Origin: Gordius sp. MW1
Taxonomy: Eukaryota > Nematomorpha > Gordioida > Gordea > Gordiidae
Length of the DNA stretch: 64,000 nucleotides
Direction: 5' to 3'
Assembly: GCA_964036665.1 (NCBI GenBank)
Contig: OZ038531.1
Coordinates: forward strand, 3,968,001 to 4,032,000
A program made the translations under genes and the position numbers. The notes under the pieces were generated by a model that was not told the DNA's origin, ran no database searches, and saw only the letters and a program-made list of their open reading frames with translations. Shown piece after piece: positions 35,061 to 45,899 of the stretch. Each line of letters starts with the position of its first letter. The first letter of the stretch is position 1.

Positions 35061-35297
35061 ATAGATTTCGTATATAATCAATAATTTTCAATCCGTTTAT
35101 ATAAATTTCATTGTATAAATACGGTGGATTTGGATTGATAGCGTAGGTAGAGGGAAATGGAACGCAATATTTCGGACACTTTTTTCCTGAAGATGGACTA
35201 CAAGTGTCCGAAATATTGCGTTCCATTTCCCTCTACCTACGCTATCAATCCAAATCCACCGTATTTATACAATGAAATTTATAGATTTCGTATATAA
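35061..35297. mobile_element. Long palindrome with hammerhead-like core, 17-bp TSD
   Basis: An insert at 35078-35280 is flanked by 17-bp direct repeats ATAGATTTCGTATATAA (35061-35077, 35281-35297). It contains an 81-bp perfect inverted repeat (35101-35181 and 35202-35282) with a 20-bp spacer. At 35187-35213 lie CTGAAGA, a GGAC/GTCC stem and GAAA, the order of a hammerhead ribozyme core. Penelope-like retroelement repeats are known to carry such cores. The duplicate locus at about 55470-55490 has only a single related stretch. Assignment to a Penelope-like remnant is inference. Confidence 0.6.
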
Positions 35298-36012
35298 CTT
35301 AAAATTTATTAATGCTAGGGAAAAAATTGTGTTGGATTCCTCTCCTTATTTATAAATCTAATTTGTTAAATTGAAATTTTCCGACTATTCGCGAGTTATT
35401 GACGTTTATAAAACGCCCAGATCGCTGTTTTTAGCAGCAAATATTTCAGCATTTGACGTGTAAAAACAAATTAAAAATATATATGTATCACCGTGAAAAA
35501 CTTGACCAGAATATGCAAACAGTTTGTCGGTTGATTTTATAAGTCTTATTAAACCTTGTATGAAAATCTCCGAAACAAATTAGCTCTTTAATTTTAATTT
35601 AAATATATTAAAATAGTTGTTTATGAGAAAAACCATTGTTACTTTCCTTAAATCCTATAAAAAGAAATGTTCAAACCAGAAGCGTAGCCAGGATTTTCTG
35701 AAGGAGGAAGAAAAATTCAAAAAAAATTCGACACTTTTATTTATAATTTAACAAAAGTAAACGTGACAATATATGCGAAACTTCAAGGCGCTGTATAACC
35801 AGCTTTGGAAAAATCTCTTCTCTTCATTATTCAGAGCATTTACTACCGATTTTATACATTAAAAAGGGACATGGACCTTCCAAAATTATTCCAAATTTTG
35901 GTCAAGGGGGTAGAAAATTCCCGCTTTCTGCCTCCTTGGCTTCGCTCATGGTTCAAACTGGTCGATTTAAGCTCTAGTAAGTCCCAAAAATAATCTTTGG
36001 CCTCGGCCAGGG
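35298..36012. other. Duplicated non-coding DNA downstream of the kinase
   Basis: It aligns in patches with 55490-56760. It holds the empty site (about 35616-35623, GTTGTTTA) of the hAT-like element at 55791-56621. No gene is seen. Confidence 0.6.
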
Positions 36013-36020
36013 GAGACAAA

Positions 36021-37697
36021 TAGACCTGTTAAGAACTAGTTCACTTTTTTCTTGAACTGAACTAGTTACCTTTCCAAAAATTAAACTATGAACTTGAACT
36101 AGTTCGTTTTTTTAAAAGTTGAACTATGAACCTGAACTAGTTCTTTTTTAAATATTCTGAACTTTAACTTTACAATATAAATGAACTAGTTCATAACAAA
36201 AATTATTATTTAAAATGATGTTATAAGCCGAGTTTGATTTTAGTGTTTCGATCTCGTCTCGGGCGATTGTGAGAATCTCGTTTCAGTCTAAAAACCTCGG
36301 TCTCGACGAGATTTCTCGATTTGTCTCGACTTTATAAAAAATGTTATACTTAATAGAAATATCTCTTGATGTTGTAAAATTATTAAATAAGTGATAAAAA
36401 ATCAAAAATGGCAAACTATTTTATTTTTAAAAAACTTTAATAACAAACCTGATAAAGATTTAGTGCGACATGCCATTCACAATATAAAGATATGAAACAT
36501 TAATTAAATTAACATAAAAACTGTAATATGAAAATTAGACTGTAAATAAGCCTCAAATATAAAATATTAATTTTTTTAGTTTTTGCGAATTATGACATTT
36601 ATATCAAATTCACTGTGTCAATTATAAATACACACTGAAATTTGTAAGTTTACCTATATTTGACTTGGATATAATTTGGGCTAATTAGACTCTTTTTTAA
36701 CACTGGGTAAAGCCTAAACCTCAAAGTAAGCCCTTTTTTAAACTAACTTAAGGCAAACGTTTTAGTCCATTGATATTACCATCATCAATTATAGCCCATA
36801 GAGTTTATGCTTATTTACTATAACGTTGCAAACCAAAAACGAGTATACATTGGAACGTTGTAAAACAAAAATAAAAGTGTTAGTGTAATATAGGGTTATT
36901 ATTTTGTTATTAATTGCACATATATTATTTTATAACGAAAATCATTATAATCAAAAGCAAACTATGATATTTAAGTTTAAGGCCCCATTTAATATTCCAA
37001 AAATTTTTTTACCATTTTTAACTAATTTTGCCAATATACATTTTCTAATTCAGTATACGTGTATTTAATTTGCAGAATTCCCTTATGGAAAATTTTGTTG
37101 AATGCACCTGTATTTTATAAGTTCTTCTTTATTTTAATAATAATTTTGAAAATAATATTTTATTCAAGTCCAATTCTCAACCATAATTTATATATATTAT
37201 ATTGTTTAAAATAAAAAATAAAGGTTTTACACGTAAAATTGTATTTCAAAATTATATAGCTGATTTAGTTTTGTATAGAAAAAGCTTGTTGGTATATGAA
37301 AAATGTTTATTACATTTTTTATAATGAACGATTTCTAATTTAAAATTTAATAAGTTTAAATAATTAGACTCAATCATCGATAAAAATTTAATTCATAGAA
37401 TTTTTAAATTGCGTATTGGACTTATATTTAAAAAACTAATTTTGGATCAGAAAAAACGTTTTTCAAAAACCCCTCGGATCGGATTAAAATTCTTTAATAT
37501 TTAAAAAAATTAACTGAACTTGAACTAGTTCATTTTGTAAAATTTGAACTAAGAACTGAACTAATTATTTTTTTTCAAAATGAACTCGAACTTGAACTAG
37601 TTACTATTGAAAAAATATGAACTTGAACTAACTTTTTTTCCACACTGAACTATGAACTTGAACTAGTTCATATCTAAGATGAACTTTAACAGCTCTA
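36021..37697. mobile_element. hAT-like non-autonomous element, perfect 8-bp TSD
   Basis: Ends are TAGACCTGTTAAGAAC and GAACTTTAACAGCTCTA, with TSD GAGACAAA at 36013-36020 and 37698-37705. Both ends carry arrays of GAACTAGTTC and TTGAACTAGTT motifs, probable transposase-binding repeats by analogy with other hATs. The core is A+T-rich without coding capacity. The duplicate locus near 56730 lacks it. Confidence 0.85.
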
Positions 37698-37705
37698 GAG
37701 ACAAA

Positions 37706-38302
37706 TTAAATTCAAACTGCTGTCATTATTTATATGTAGGCAAAAAGTTAGTCGATACTATAGTTTTTCATTGTAAACTAGTTGTTGGACAATATTCAAA
37801 TTAGTCGAGATTTACAATAAATATCAGTTGAGGCCCTTAAAACAGGATTTTGGCCACGAGCCGGGATCAGAATAAAGTCACCAGCGGTTATTATTTGTTT
37901 TTTATGTGAGACAAATTTTTGCAGAATTGTAGTTTTTTATAATAACCATAGACTAGATAGCTGCTCATTAACGCACAAAATGTGTACCCTTTTTTCCACC
38001 ATTTTGTTGTTAACATGGTAAAGTGGTGATCATATAGAATTTAGTATTTTTGCAAATTAAATAATCTTAAAAAGGTAAATAAAAAAATATTGAATTGGGT
38101 AGATATCAAAAACAGCATTTTAAAATAGATATCATTTTCACAATACATAAAAATTAAAAATGTAAAAATGCGATTAAAGTTTGTTTAATAATATAGTGCC
38201 ATCAATATTTTGTATAATATTAATTTATTGACGTTCGTTTTAATTTATAAACTAGTGAGGAAGGTAAATTGACTATTAGGGCAAAATTACATGGTTATAT
38301 AA
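37706..38302. other. Duplicated non-coding DNA
   Basis: 37830-37935 matches 56818-56925 closely (TCACCAGCGGTTATTATTTG and flanks), so the kinase duplication reaches at least here. No gene is seen. Confidence 0.6.
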
Positions 38303-40190
38303 AAAACTCGGGCCTTCGGCCCTCGTGGGAAGGGGGAGAAGGGAAGGGAAGAGGGGAAGGGAAGGGGGGACGACTCATCTGTACTTCGTATAAATGTATC
38401 ATATTTGCTATGCAATTTATGGGCGAGAAAGGTGGGAAGGGGCGAGAATGCCTATAGGGGGGTATTAAATGACTAATGATTAATTAATTATTTATACAAA
38501 TTTTTCATTATAGGCAAAATGTAATAAAGGCAAAATGTAATATAGGCAAGGGTTAGGGTTAGATTTAGTGTTTGCATCTAGTTGCGTATTACATTAGTTT
38601 TTATGGCCTTTAGAGATTATGGGTCTAACAAACATTATATTATAAAACAACACAATGTTAAGAATTTGCAGAATTGTTGGGAGACATTTTTTGTTGAATT
38701 TGAACAATTTTTAATTAAAAAAATCAAAAATTTGGCCAATGGTCACTTTTTCTCTATTGGTCAGTACCAACAGATACTCTATAAGTCAATTATAGCCAAA
38801 AAAAACGGGAAAAAAATTTTGATGCTCACTTTGGCCAATGGTCATTTTTTTCCATTGGTCAGCAGCCAGCACACGGTAAAAGTGGATATAAATTCATAAG
38901 AGTTAAAAAAACGAAAAAAAAATTTTCGAATCACATTTTGGCCAATGGTCATTTTTTTCGATTGGTCAGCAGCCAGGACACGGTAAAAGTGGATATAAAT
39001 TCATAATAGTCAAAAAAAACGAAAAAAAAATTTTCGAATCACATTTTGGCCAATGGTCATTTTATTCCATTGGTCAGCAGTCAGCGGACGGCCAAAAAGT
39101 CATAATAGCAATGGTAGGAACAGGTCCAATCATAATAGTCAAAAAAAAACGAAAAAAATAATTTCGATTCACATTTTGGCCAATGGTCATTTTTTCCATC
39201 GGTCAGGAGCCAGCGGACGGCCAAAAAGTCATAATAGCAATGGTAGTAACAGGAACAATCATAATAGTCAAAAAAAAACGAAAAAATAAACTCGGATTCA
39301 CATTTTGGCCAATGGTCATTTTTTTCATTGGTCAGCAGCCAACGGACGGCCAAAAAGTCTTATTATCAATGATAGTAACAAGAACAATCATAAGAGTCAA
39401 AAAAACTCCGGGATTCTAACCCAAAAACTAGTTAAATTGCATAGCAATTAAAAGTAAACAACTTTTATTTATGTTTATTATATAACATTGGTCAGCAGCC
39501 AGCGGACGGCCAAAAAGTCATAATAGCAATGGTAGAAACAGGAACAATCATAATAGTAAAAAAAAAACGAAAATAATAATTTCGATTCACATTTTGGCCA
39601 ATGGTCATTTTTTCATTGGTCAGCAGCCAGCGGACGGCCAAAATTTCTTATTATCAATGATAGTAACAAGAACAATCATAAGAGTCAAAAAAACTCCGGG
39701 ATTCTAACCCCAAAACTACTTAAATTGCATAGCAATTAAAAAGTAAACAACTTTTATTTATGTTTATTATATAACTAGTTAAATCGCATAGCATTAAAAG
39801 TAAACAACTTTTATCTAAAAAACTAGTTAAATTGCATAGCAATTAAAAGTAAACAACTTTTATTTATGTTTATTATATAACTAGTTAAATTGCATAGCAA
39901 TTAAAAGTTAACAACTTTTATTTATGTTTATTGTATAATAGATAATTTAACAAATCTTAATATAACACACCGAGGGAGATAGAGATGAGGGGTGGGGCAC
40001 CTCTTATGCATTAATTTAAAAAATAACACAGCGAGGGAGATAGAGATGAGGGGTGGGGCACCTCTTTCTCATGTATTAATTTAAAAAAGCGATAACCTAA
40101 TATACCCAATGCAAATAGATAGGAGGGTAACGGACGGACAACGGACGGACGGACAACAAAAAACGAGCCCATAAATTGCATAGCAATTAA
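38303..40190 (+). mobile_element. Helentron-like repeat H3
   Basis: Same module order as H1: hairpin end, GGAAGG run, TTAGGGTTAGGG, CCAATGG tandem units (about 38730-39330 and 39490-39640), ACTAGTTAAATTGCATAGC repeats (39420-39930), GAGGGAGATAGAGATGAGG blocks, then GGACGGACGG and CATAAATTGCATAGCAATTA. No TSD is visible. Frames inside are translated repeats. Confidence 0.75.
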
Positions 40191-40338
40191 TACATCAGTT
40201 GCACTCTTCAAAATGGAGGAAAATTTGACACACAATTAACCATATGCAACATATGGCATGGGCAGTCTATCTAGTCTGTGAATATAACCTAGCAAGCGCG
40301 GGCTCAAAATCATTTAGATTTTTTTGTGAATTTTAAAG

Positions 40339-40583
40339 AATCGGGGTCAAAGTAGCAGAATGATGAAAAAGTAGCAGAAAAAGTCGAAACAATAAACCCA
40401 ACCCTAACCCTAAAGTACTGCATAATTATAACCCTAACCCTAAAGTACTGCATAATTATAACCCTAACCCTAAATTACTGCATAATTATAGGTTAAAACT
40501 TAAATTCTATATTAAATCCTGACCAATCTTGATCAATTCTGACCAATTTGGCTGCTTTTTTTCTGCTACTTTGACCGGTTCCC
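40339..40583. mobile_element. MULE-like MITE with telomere-like internal repeats
   Basis: Inverted motifs GGTCAAAGTAGCAG and CTGCTACTTTGACC lie near the ends. A 9-bp duplication ATTTTAAAG is at 40330-40338 and 40584-40592. The related sequence at about 61180 (ATTATAAAG) has no insertion. Inside (40393-40490) are three copies of a unit of about 31 bp containing CCCTAACCCTAAA. A 9-bp TSD suggests the Mutator superfamily; this is inference. Confidence 0.65.
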
Positions 40584-40589
40584 ATTTTA

Positions 40590-41160
40590 AAGTGTAAACA
40601 AAGGTGTGTTTTTATGGCGTTTCATATGAATTTACAATTATTTAATCTTAATCAAATTGACACTGAAAATAAAATTATATTTTTTACATGATTATATTAT
40701 TAACATCTGTAAAAATTACAATCGAATATTAAAAGATGCAAATTAAAAATTTTTATATACGGTCCCAGGCTCGGGCTGTGTAAAAAATGGTTGGGTCGAG
40801 TCTATCATTCATAATTTTGAGACCCGGCTCAAAGCCTATATAGTTGCAACGGGCTAGCCGATTGACCTAAACACAACGAGTTGCAGGTCTATATTTTCGC
40901 TTGCTCATGTGTAATTCGAAGGCAAACGAAAGGGGGACGATCTAAGATTTGGAACATAATATTATAGCAGACTTAAAAAGGAGTTCAAAGGAATTTTGAA
41001 AAAGAAATTACACAAAGGAATAGCTGATTATTAAGTTTGACAAATAGCTATGGAAATTTTTTTAATCGTCATTGACCCCCCACACGGGTGTAAAATTTGA
41101 GTTCGTACCCCCCCCCCCCCTTCAAGGGAAAAATGCTAACTACGCCAATGCTATCAATTA
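40590..41160. repeat. Repeat shared with 61190-61690
   Basis: Colinear similarity to 61190-61690 runs through a hAT-type GC-rich patch (CCCAGGCTCGGGC near 40763), an A+T-rich stretch and a poly-C end (CTACGCCAATGC). It may be a dispersed element or the tail of the kinase-region duplication. Confidence 0.6.
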
Positions 41161-41604
41161 ACGGTAACGCTATTATAAATACACACTTTATCATTCTTTT
41201 AATGGAGCGTCGCTTATTCCAAATCTTTAACATTTTATAGTTTTCTGAAAAAAATTTCCCGAAAATTCATAATTATCTTAAAACTGATAATTGTTTACTT
41301 ATACAATGGATTATCAATAGTTGTTTGCCTAAATAATAAATTTATCCGTTTGATTATCTCTTATAGACAAGTATTTGCTCATACAATTTATTTATCCTCT
41401 CAGAAGTATCAAGATTTTCCTTGAAAGTAAAATTGTTGCTTTTCACAAAATATTTTAATATTTAAAACAATATTCTCTCCTATTTCCAATAACAACAACC
41501 GTTTTTAATTTCTTTTTAGGTATCAATAACACTATTACGAATACGTTTAAGTAACTCAATATACTCCGAGAAGACTTGTTGAATTTATAAAACTACTAGC
41601 TGTG

Positions 41605-41761
41605 CATGGGCGGACCCAGGGGGGGGGCGCCTTTCTAATTTACGGGGAAAAAACTTTTAATGCAAAAACATTGAAAAATTAAAAAAAATTATGTTTTGCC
41701 CCCATCTAAATGACCTTTAAACGTTTTGCCCCGCCTAATTCAAAACCTGGGTACGCCCATG
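41605..41761. mobile_element. GC-rich GGGCGTAGC MITE, 8-bp TSD
   Basis: CATGGGCGGACCC at the left, GGGTACGCCCATG at the right. TSD TAGCTGTG at 41597-41604 and 41762-41769. Confidence 0.85.
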
Positions 41762-42145
41762 TAGCTGTGCCCGACCGAGCGTTGCTTTGGCATAGTCCTA
41801 AATAGAAATCTGCACGGACTGAAATATTGAGTTGAGGCCCGTCCCACACCCGCCCAAGTATTTTTTTCGGTTCCGCACTGAGCCCTTAGTTTAACCATGT
41901 AAATAAGCCGCACCCAGGCCCACATTGGTTCAAAAATTTCTATTTGTATACAAAAAACGTAGTATATAAAGTTGGTCCATCTCTTTTATGAGACGAGACT
42001 TATCTTAGTTAATCATATTTCTCTACAAATTACTAACTATATAATCCTAGACCAAATCTATTTTTCTTAAAGTATTAAGTAACGTATTCGCAGGGCCAAA
42101 ACCGGCAAAACAGACTACTCATGAACACACAAAGGCACTTTTATT

Positions 42146-42289
42146 CAGGGGGGGGGCCGCCCCCACCCTGTAAATGACAAAAAAAAATTTAATGCAAAAT
42201 CCTAAAAAAATTATGTTTTTGCCCCCCCCCCCCGATTGAACTTTTAAACGTTTCGCCCCCACCTAATCCAAAACCTGGATACGCCCATG
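42146..42289. mobile_element. GC-rich MITE, left end eroded, 8-bp TSD
   Basis: The right end is ATACGCCCATG. The left end begins CAGGGGGGG with the GGGCGTAGC part lost. TSD CTTTTATT is at 42138-42145 and 42290-42297, so the loss happened inside the element. Confidence 0.8.
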
Positions 42290-42562
42290 CTTTTATTAAA
42301 TAAATATCGTTTAAAATAGAAAATATTCAGGTGTTTATAATAGCGAAATATACATAATATTCTAATTAAATTGGTAACAGAATTTCTTAAACTCCAGTCT
42401 CAGACTCGTGTGTATATTCAACTTAGATAAACTATGGTGTGTATTTAACTTAGATAAACCTTAACATTTTATTAATAAGCACACACCACATACTGCATTT
42501 CTTAGTTTTTATATTTATAATTTGAAAAATGGCAAAATAATATTCTAACTTTGTAATACAGG

Positions 42563-42857
42563 CATGGGCGTACGCCCCCCCCCCCCCTAATTTAAAAAAA
42601 ACGTTTTTTAATACAAAAACCTTAACAAATTTAAAAAAAAATTATGTTTTGCCTCCCCCCATTAGCCGGAGGGGGGCAGCCGGACCTCCTGCCCCCTCCT
42701 AATTTGCCAGGAGTCTGGCTGCCCACACTGCCTAATTTAGGGCAGTTGCTTTTTTTTTGCTCTCAGGAAAATTTTTGAATAGTCGGGACCTTTTTTTTTG
42801 GTCGCAGGAAAGTTTTAATCTGCCCCCACCCTAATTCAAAACCTGCGTACGCCCATG
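42563..42857. mobile_element. GC-rich GGGCGTAGC MITE, long form
   Basis: CATGGGCGTACG and CGTACGCCCATG ends, with TSD AATACAGG at 42555-42562 and 42858-42865. The interior has alternating poly-C and TTTTGC-type blocks. It is about 295 bp, the long form shared with 43221-43534 in the opposite orientation. Confidence 0.88.
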
Positions 42858-43220
42858 AATACAGGCAAGGGCCCTGTGCTATCCTATGTGTATAAAAAGT
42901 ATGTTTAAATCATCTCAATCGGTGGGGAACTTTCCTAGATCTTTCGAGTTACATCATATGTATGTAGATTAATAAGTTTGTCTCCAATTAAATATAATTC
43001 GTTATTTTATTTTCGTGTATTTAAAAAATAAATTCCTCTAGGGTTTCTTGTGCATTAGATAATAAAGTTAATTTAAATCTTTTAGAAATAGACTGCTCTA
43101 ATATGTGTGCACTCTAATATTATGGCTCAAATTTAATAAGCCTTAGATTGTCTCAGTTAAGGATAATTTGACGATAAGTTTCATTCCAAGATGGCAAATT
43201 ATTTAAAGTAGCAAAGGTGG

Positions 43221-43534
43221 CATGGGCGTAGCCAGGTTTTGAATTGGGGGAGGGGGCAGATTAAAAAAAAATTACTATCCAAAAATTTTCCTGAGAGCAA
43301 AAAAAAACAAAAACAAAAAAGGTCTCGACTATCCATATCCAAAAATTTTCCTGAGAGCAAACGCAACTCCTAGGCCTACCCCCTGGCAAATTAGGGGGGG
43401 GGGGGCAGGGGGTCCGGCTGCCCACCTCTTCAAATTAGGGGGGGGGGCAAAACATAATTTTTTATGGTTTTTGTATTGAAAAATTCTTCTTTTTTTTAAA
43501 TTAGGGGGGGGGGCCCCCCCTGCCTACGCCCATG
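43221..43534. mobile_element. GC-rich GGGCGTAGC MITE, long form, inverted
   Basis: CATGGGCGTAGCC and GCCTACGCCCATG ends. TSD AAAGGTGG (43213-43220) versus AAAGGTAG (43535-43542), 7 of 8. It carries several G runs of 8 or more. Confidence 0.85.
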
Positions 43535-43542
43535 AAAGGTAG

Positions 43543-44096
43543 TAATGACCGTTTAAACAATATTTAATTAAATGTTCGATATAACCCCTCTATAACTTTT
43601 AAATATATTATTTATCATAAATTCTTATTAAACATTTAGTTATAAATCCAGCATCCATAAATAATTACACTGTCCTAATTTCAAGTACAATGTGATACAA
43701 ACCATGTGCTCCTCAATCTCATCAGCTATATAAAAATGGTCCATTGGGTTTACTATGGGATTGAGTTTGCTTATGAGAGTTACATTATGTTGTATTTATC
43801 ATGTCATTTGAGGTTTCAAATAATTTTTTCGGAAAAGGGATATAATTTAGATCTGCATAAGCCTGCAATTATGCACGGGTAAATTATTTATAAAAAATTT
43901 TCATTAACTATTATAAAATAATAATATATTGATTATATTAAGTCGTTACTCTATGACGAGGGCTTAGCTGGGTCGAAAATGACTAGAGTATTATTCTAAT
44001 GCTTTAACATTTTCAATCATGTTACATAACGTGCTATATAATTGTAAGGCTCAGGAAATGCGTTTTTACCCATATAGATAAATTAATGATATATAT
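43543..44096. other. A+T-rich downstream region
   Basis: Downstream of the GPCR stop codon. No gene or repeat family is recognised. Confidence 0.4.
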
Positions 44097-45899
44097 TTAC
44101 CACTTAAAACGCGAACAGTGACGACAAGAAATTAAATATTTATAACAGCGTTGGAAAAGTGATATTGGTAGGATGGATTTTAAGAAGGTACATACTTTAA
44201 GTCTAAAATCTTCATCCAAAATAAAGAAAGTGTAAAAATTAATTGAATTATTAGTGAGTTCCAAAAAGTTTGCCAAAGTGACAAAATCTCTGTATAAACA
44301 GTTATAGGGAGAACAGCTAAAGAATCTATAGGTTATGGATACGAGGGAGGCGGGAACGGACAAGCAAAGATATTGAGCAATCAATAAAAACAAAATCAAG
44401 GTTAGAGTGTGTTCTTTAGATCGACTTTTGTCTTTAGGGGTCGAAGAGATTATTGGCTTCTCCTGTGGACTGGGATGGGGTGTAATCTTTGCCCTTAGGT
44501 CGTCTTGTTCATTGGCATTATGTATGTAGTAAGAAACTGGTTTGAGCCCACTTTCTTCGGTTAGATCAGTTGTGGTCCAATTTGATTTTAATTTCAATCG
44601 TTTATTTCTATATATTAATCCCCCAAAACGCTTTGTAATCTTCTTCATTTTTTTGCTGTCATCGGATTTTGTAGCATTTGAAAAGGTTCTTAGTGTGCGT
44701 TTTGAATATGCTGAGGTGGTGCCTTCGCGAGAGCATATATTCATAGAATTTTTATTATATATAAAGTTGTTATAGGCTACGATGGTCCTTAAGTTAATTA
44801 CGCATATTAACCCAATGGGTATGAGGGTCAATAAAGTTTCTCGAACTATTTCATAGCAATTATACGCAGCGCTCTTATCTTTTTTAATTCTAAGTTCGTA
44901 TCTTAAGCTTGAAAAACCCTGTTTGGCATTTAGAATATCTGATGTGTTTGTAATTTCAAATTCTTTTAAGCCATAAGTTGAGGTCGATTCAGGATTAACA
45001 TAATACCAAAACGCAACTGGGATTTCAAAAACAAGTGATACGATGAAGGCAATTACGATGACAATCTTGATGTTTTTAAGTGTGCACCAACTTTTATAAT
45101 TATGAGGATAGCAAACGGCTATGTATCTTTCAAAAGATAACGTTAGCATAATTAGGCAACTAAATCGCATAAGGGTGTTCTTTAATGGAAAATAAGCGTT
45201 AGCTATAAAAAAATTAAAAGCGTAAGTGCTCCAATAATGTATTGCCTTTGCATACATCATAGAATTTGGTTTGAAAGTACTCTTCATCTTAAGTCCGTGA
45301 TAATACATAACTGGCCAGGGGATGGTTAGTAGACATATGAATAGATCCACCATAGCTAACATTTTCACGTAAAAGTAATAAGTTTGGGAATATTTATTAC
45401 CCACAGTTCTAGAATTTGTTGATCTCCTATTAAGATGATTATTTAATTTATTAATGTGTACATCTAAATTAACATTGTGCGAGATATAACGTGCTAAAAA
45501 TGATTTAATGGTCATGATTAAGCGACGTAAAAATGTTCTTTCGCATGATACAACTAAATTTTCCGACGTTTTGAAATTAGCGTGTAATGCATTCGAACTT
45601 CTATAATCCACCAAGTCGCTAACCCAGATGCTAGATCTGCCGCGTAAGTTAACTACGTTTGGAATAACAAAGGAATTGCCATTAGTTTGAATTTCTGGAT
45701 AAACTTTAGATGTGTCTCGTGGCTTGCAGGGATTGCTTCGAGAATTAGATGATTCCTGATAACATTTTAGCAAAAATAACGTAAGACTGTTTCCTATGAG
45801 ACCTATAGTTAAGGTAATGGGCGAGAGAATGCAGTAAAAAATCCATTCGGATTTATTTACAAATTCCATTTTAAAAGGATTCTTTACCGTTATCAACAT
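44097..45899 (-). CDS. FMRFamide-receptor-like GPCR with giant first loop
   Basis: A single open frame of 600 residues without introns encodes a seven-helix plasma-membrane receptor. TM1 is ILSPITLTIGLIGNSLTLFL (about 25-44). TM2, with MLAMVDLFICLLTIPWPV, starts only near residue 180, so the first intracellular loop is about 130 residues instead of the usual dozen. TM3 ends in LSFERYIAVCYP, where FERY replaces DRY. TM4 follows NIKIVIVIAF, TM5 is LLTLIPIGLICVIN, and a third loop of about 130 residues is Ser/Lys-rich. TM6 is LTLILFLLIAQYLCLSVPA. TM7 has ELTNNSINFYTFFILDEDFR, the N-S-x-N-F-Y signature typical of invertebrate FMRFamide-type receptors. The start could be M1 or M11 (MEFVNKSEW). No frameshift is visible. 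The ligand is unknown. Confidence 0.85.
   Translation of the reverse strand: MLITVKNPFKMEFVNKSEWIFYCILSPITLTIGLIGNSLTLFLLKCYQESSNSRSNPCKPRDTSKVYPEIQTNGNSFVIPNVVNLRGRSSIWVSDLVDYRSSNALHANFKTSENLVVSCERTFLRRLIMTIKSFLARYISHNVNLDVHINKLNNHLNRRSTNSRTVGNKYSQTYYFYVKMLAMVDLFICLLTIPWPVMYYHGLKMKSTFKPNSMMYAKAIHYWSTYAFNFFIANAYFPLKNTLMRFSCLIMLTLSFERYIAVCYPHNYKSWCTLKNIKIVIVIAFIVSLVFEIPVAFWYYVNPESTSTYGLKEFEITNTSDILNAKQGFSSLRYELRIKKDKSAAYNCYEIVRETLLTLIPIGLICVINLRTIVAYNNFIYNKNSMNICSREGTTSAYSKRTLRTFSNATKSDDSKKMKKITKRFGGLIYRNKRLKLKSNWTTTDLTEESGLKPVSYYIHNANEQDDLRAKITPHPSPQEKPIISSTPKDKSRSKEHTLTLILFLLIAQYLCLSVPASLVSITYRFFSCSPYNCLYRDFVTLANFLELTNNSINFYTFFILDEDFRLKVCTFLKSILPISLFQRCYKYLISCRHCSRFKW

Noticed and set aside
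40393-40490. Chromosome end or telomere
   Set aside because: Only three units with CCCTAACCCTAAA, interleaved with unrelated sequence and inside a MITE with a target duplication; DNA continues on both sides.
44542-44775. Plus-strand 77-codon frame
   Set aside because: Antisense shadow of the third intracellular loop of the minus-strand GPCR.
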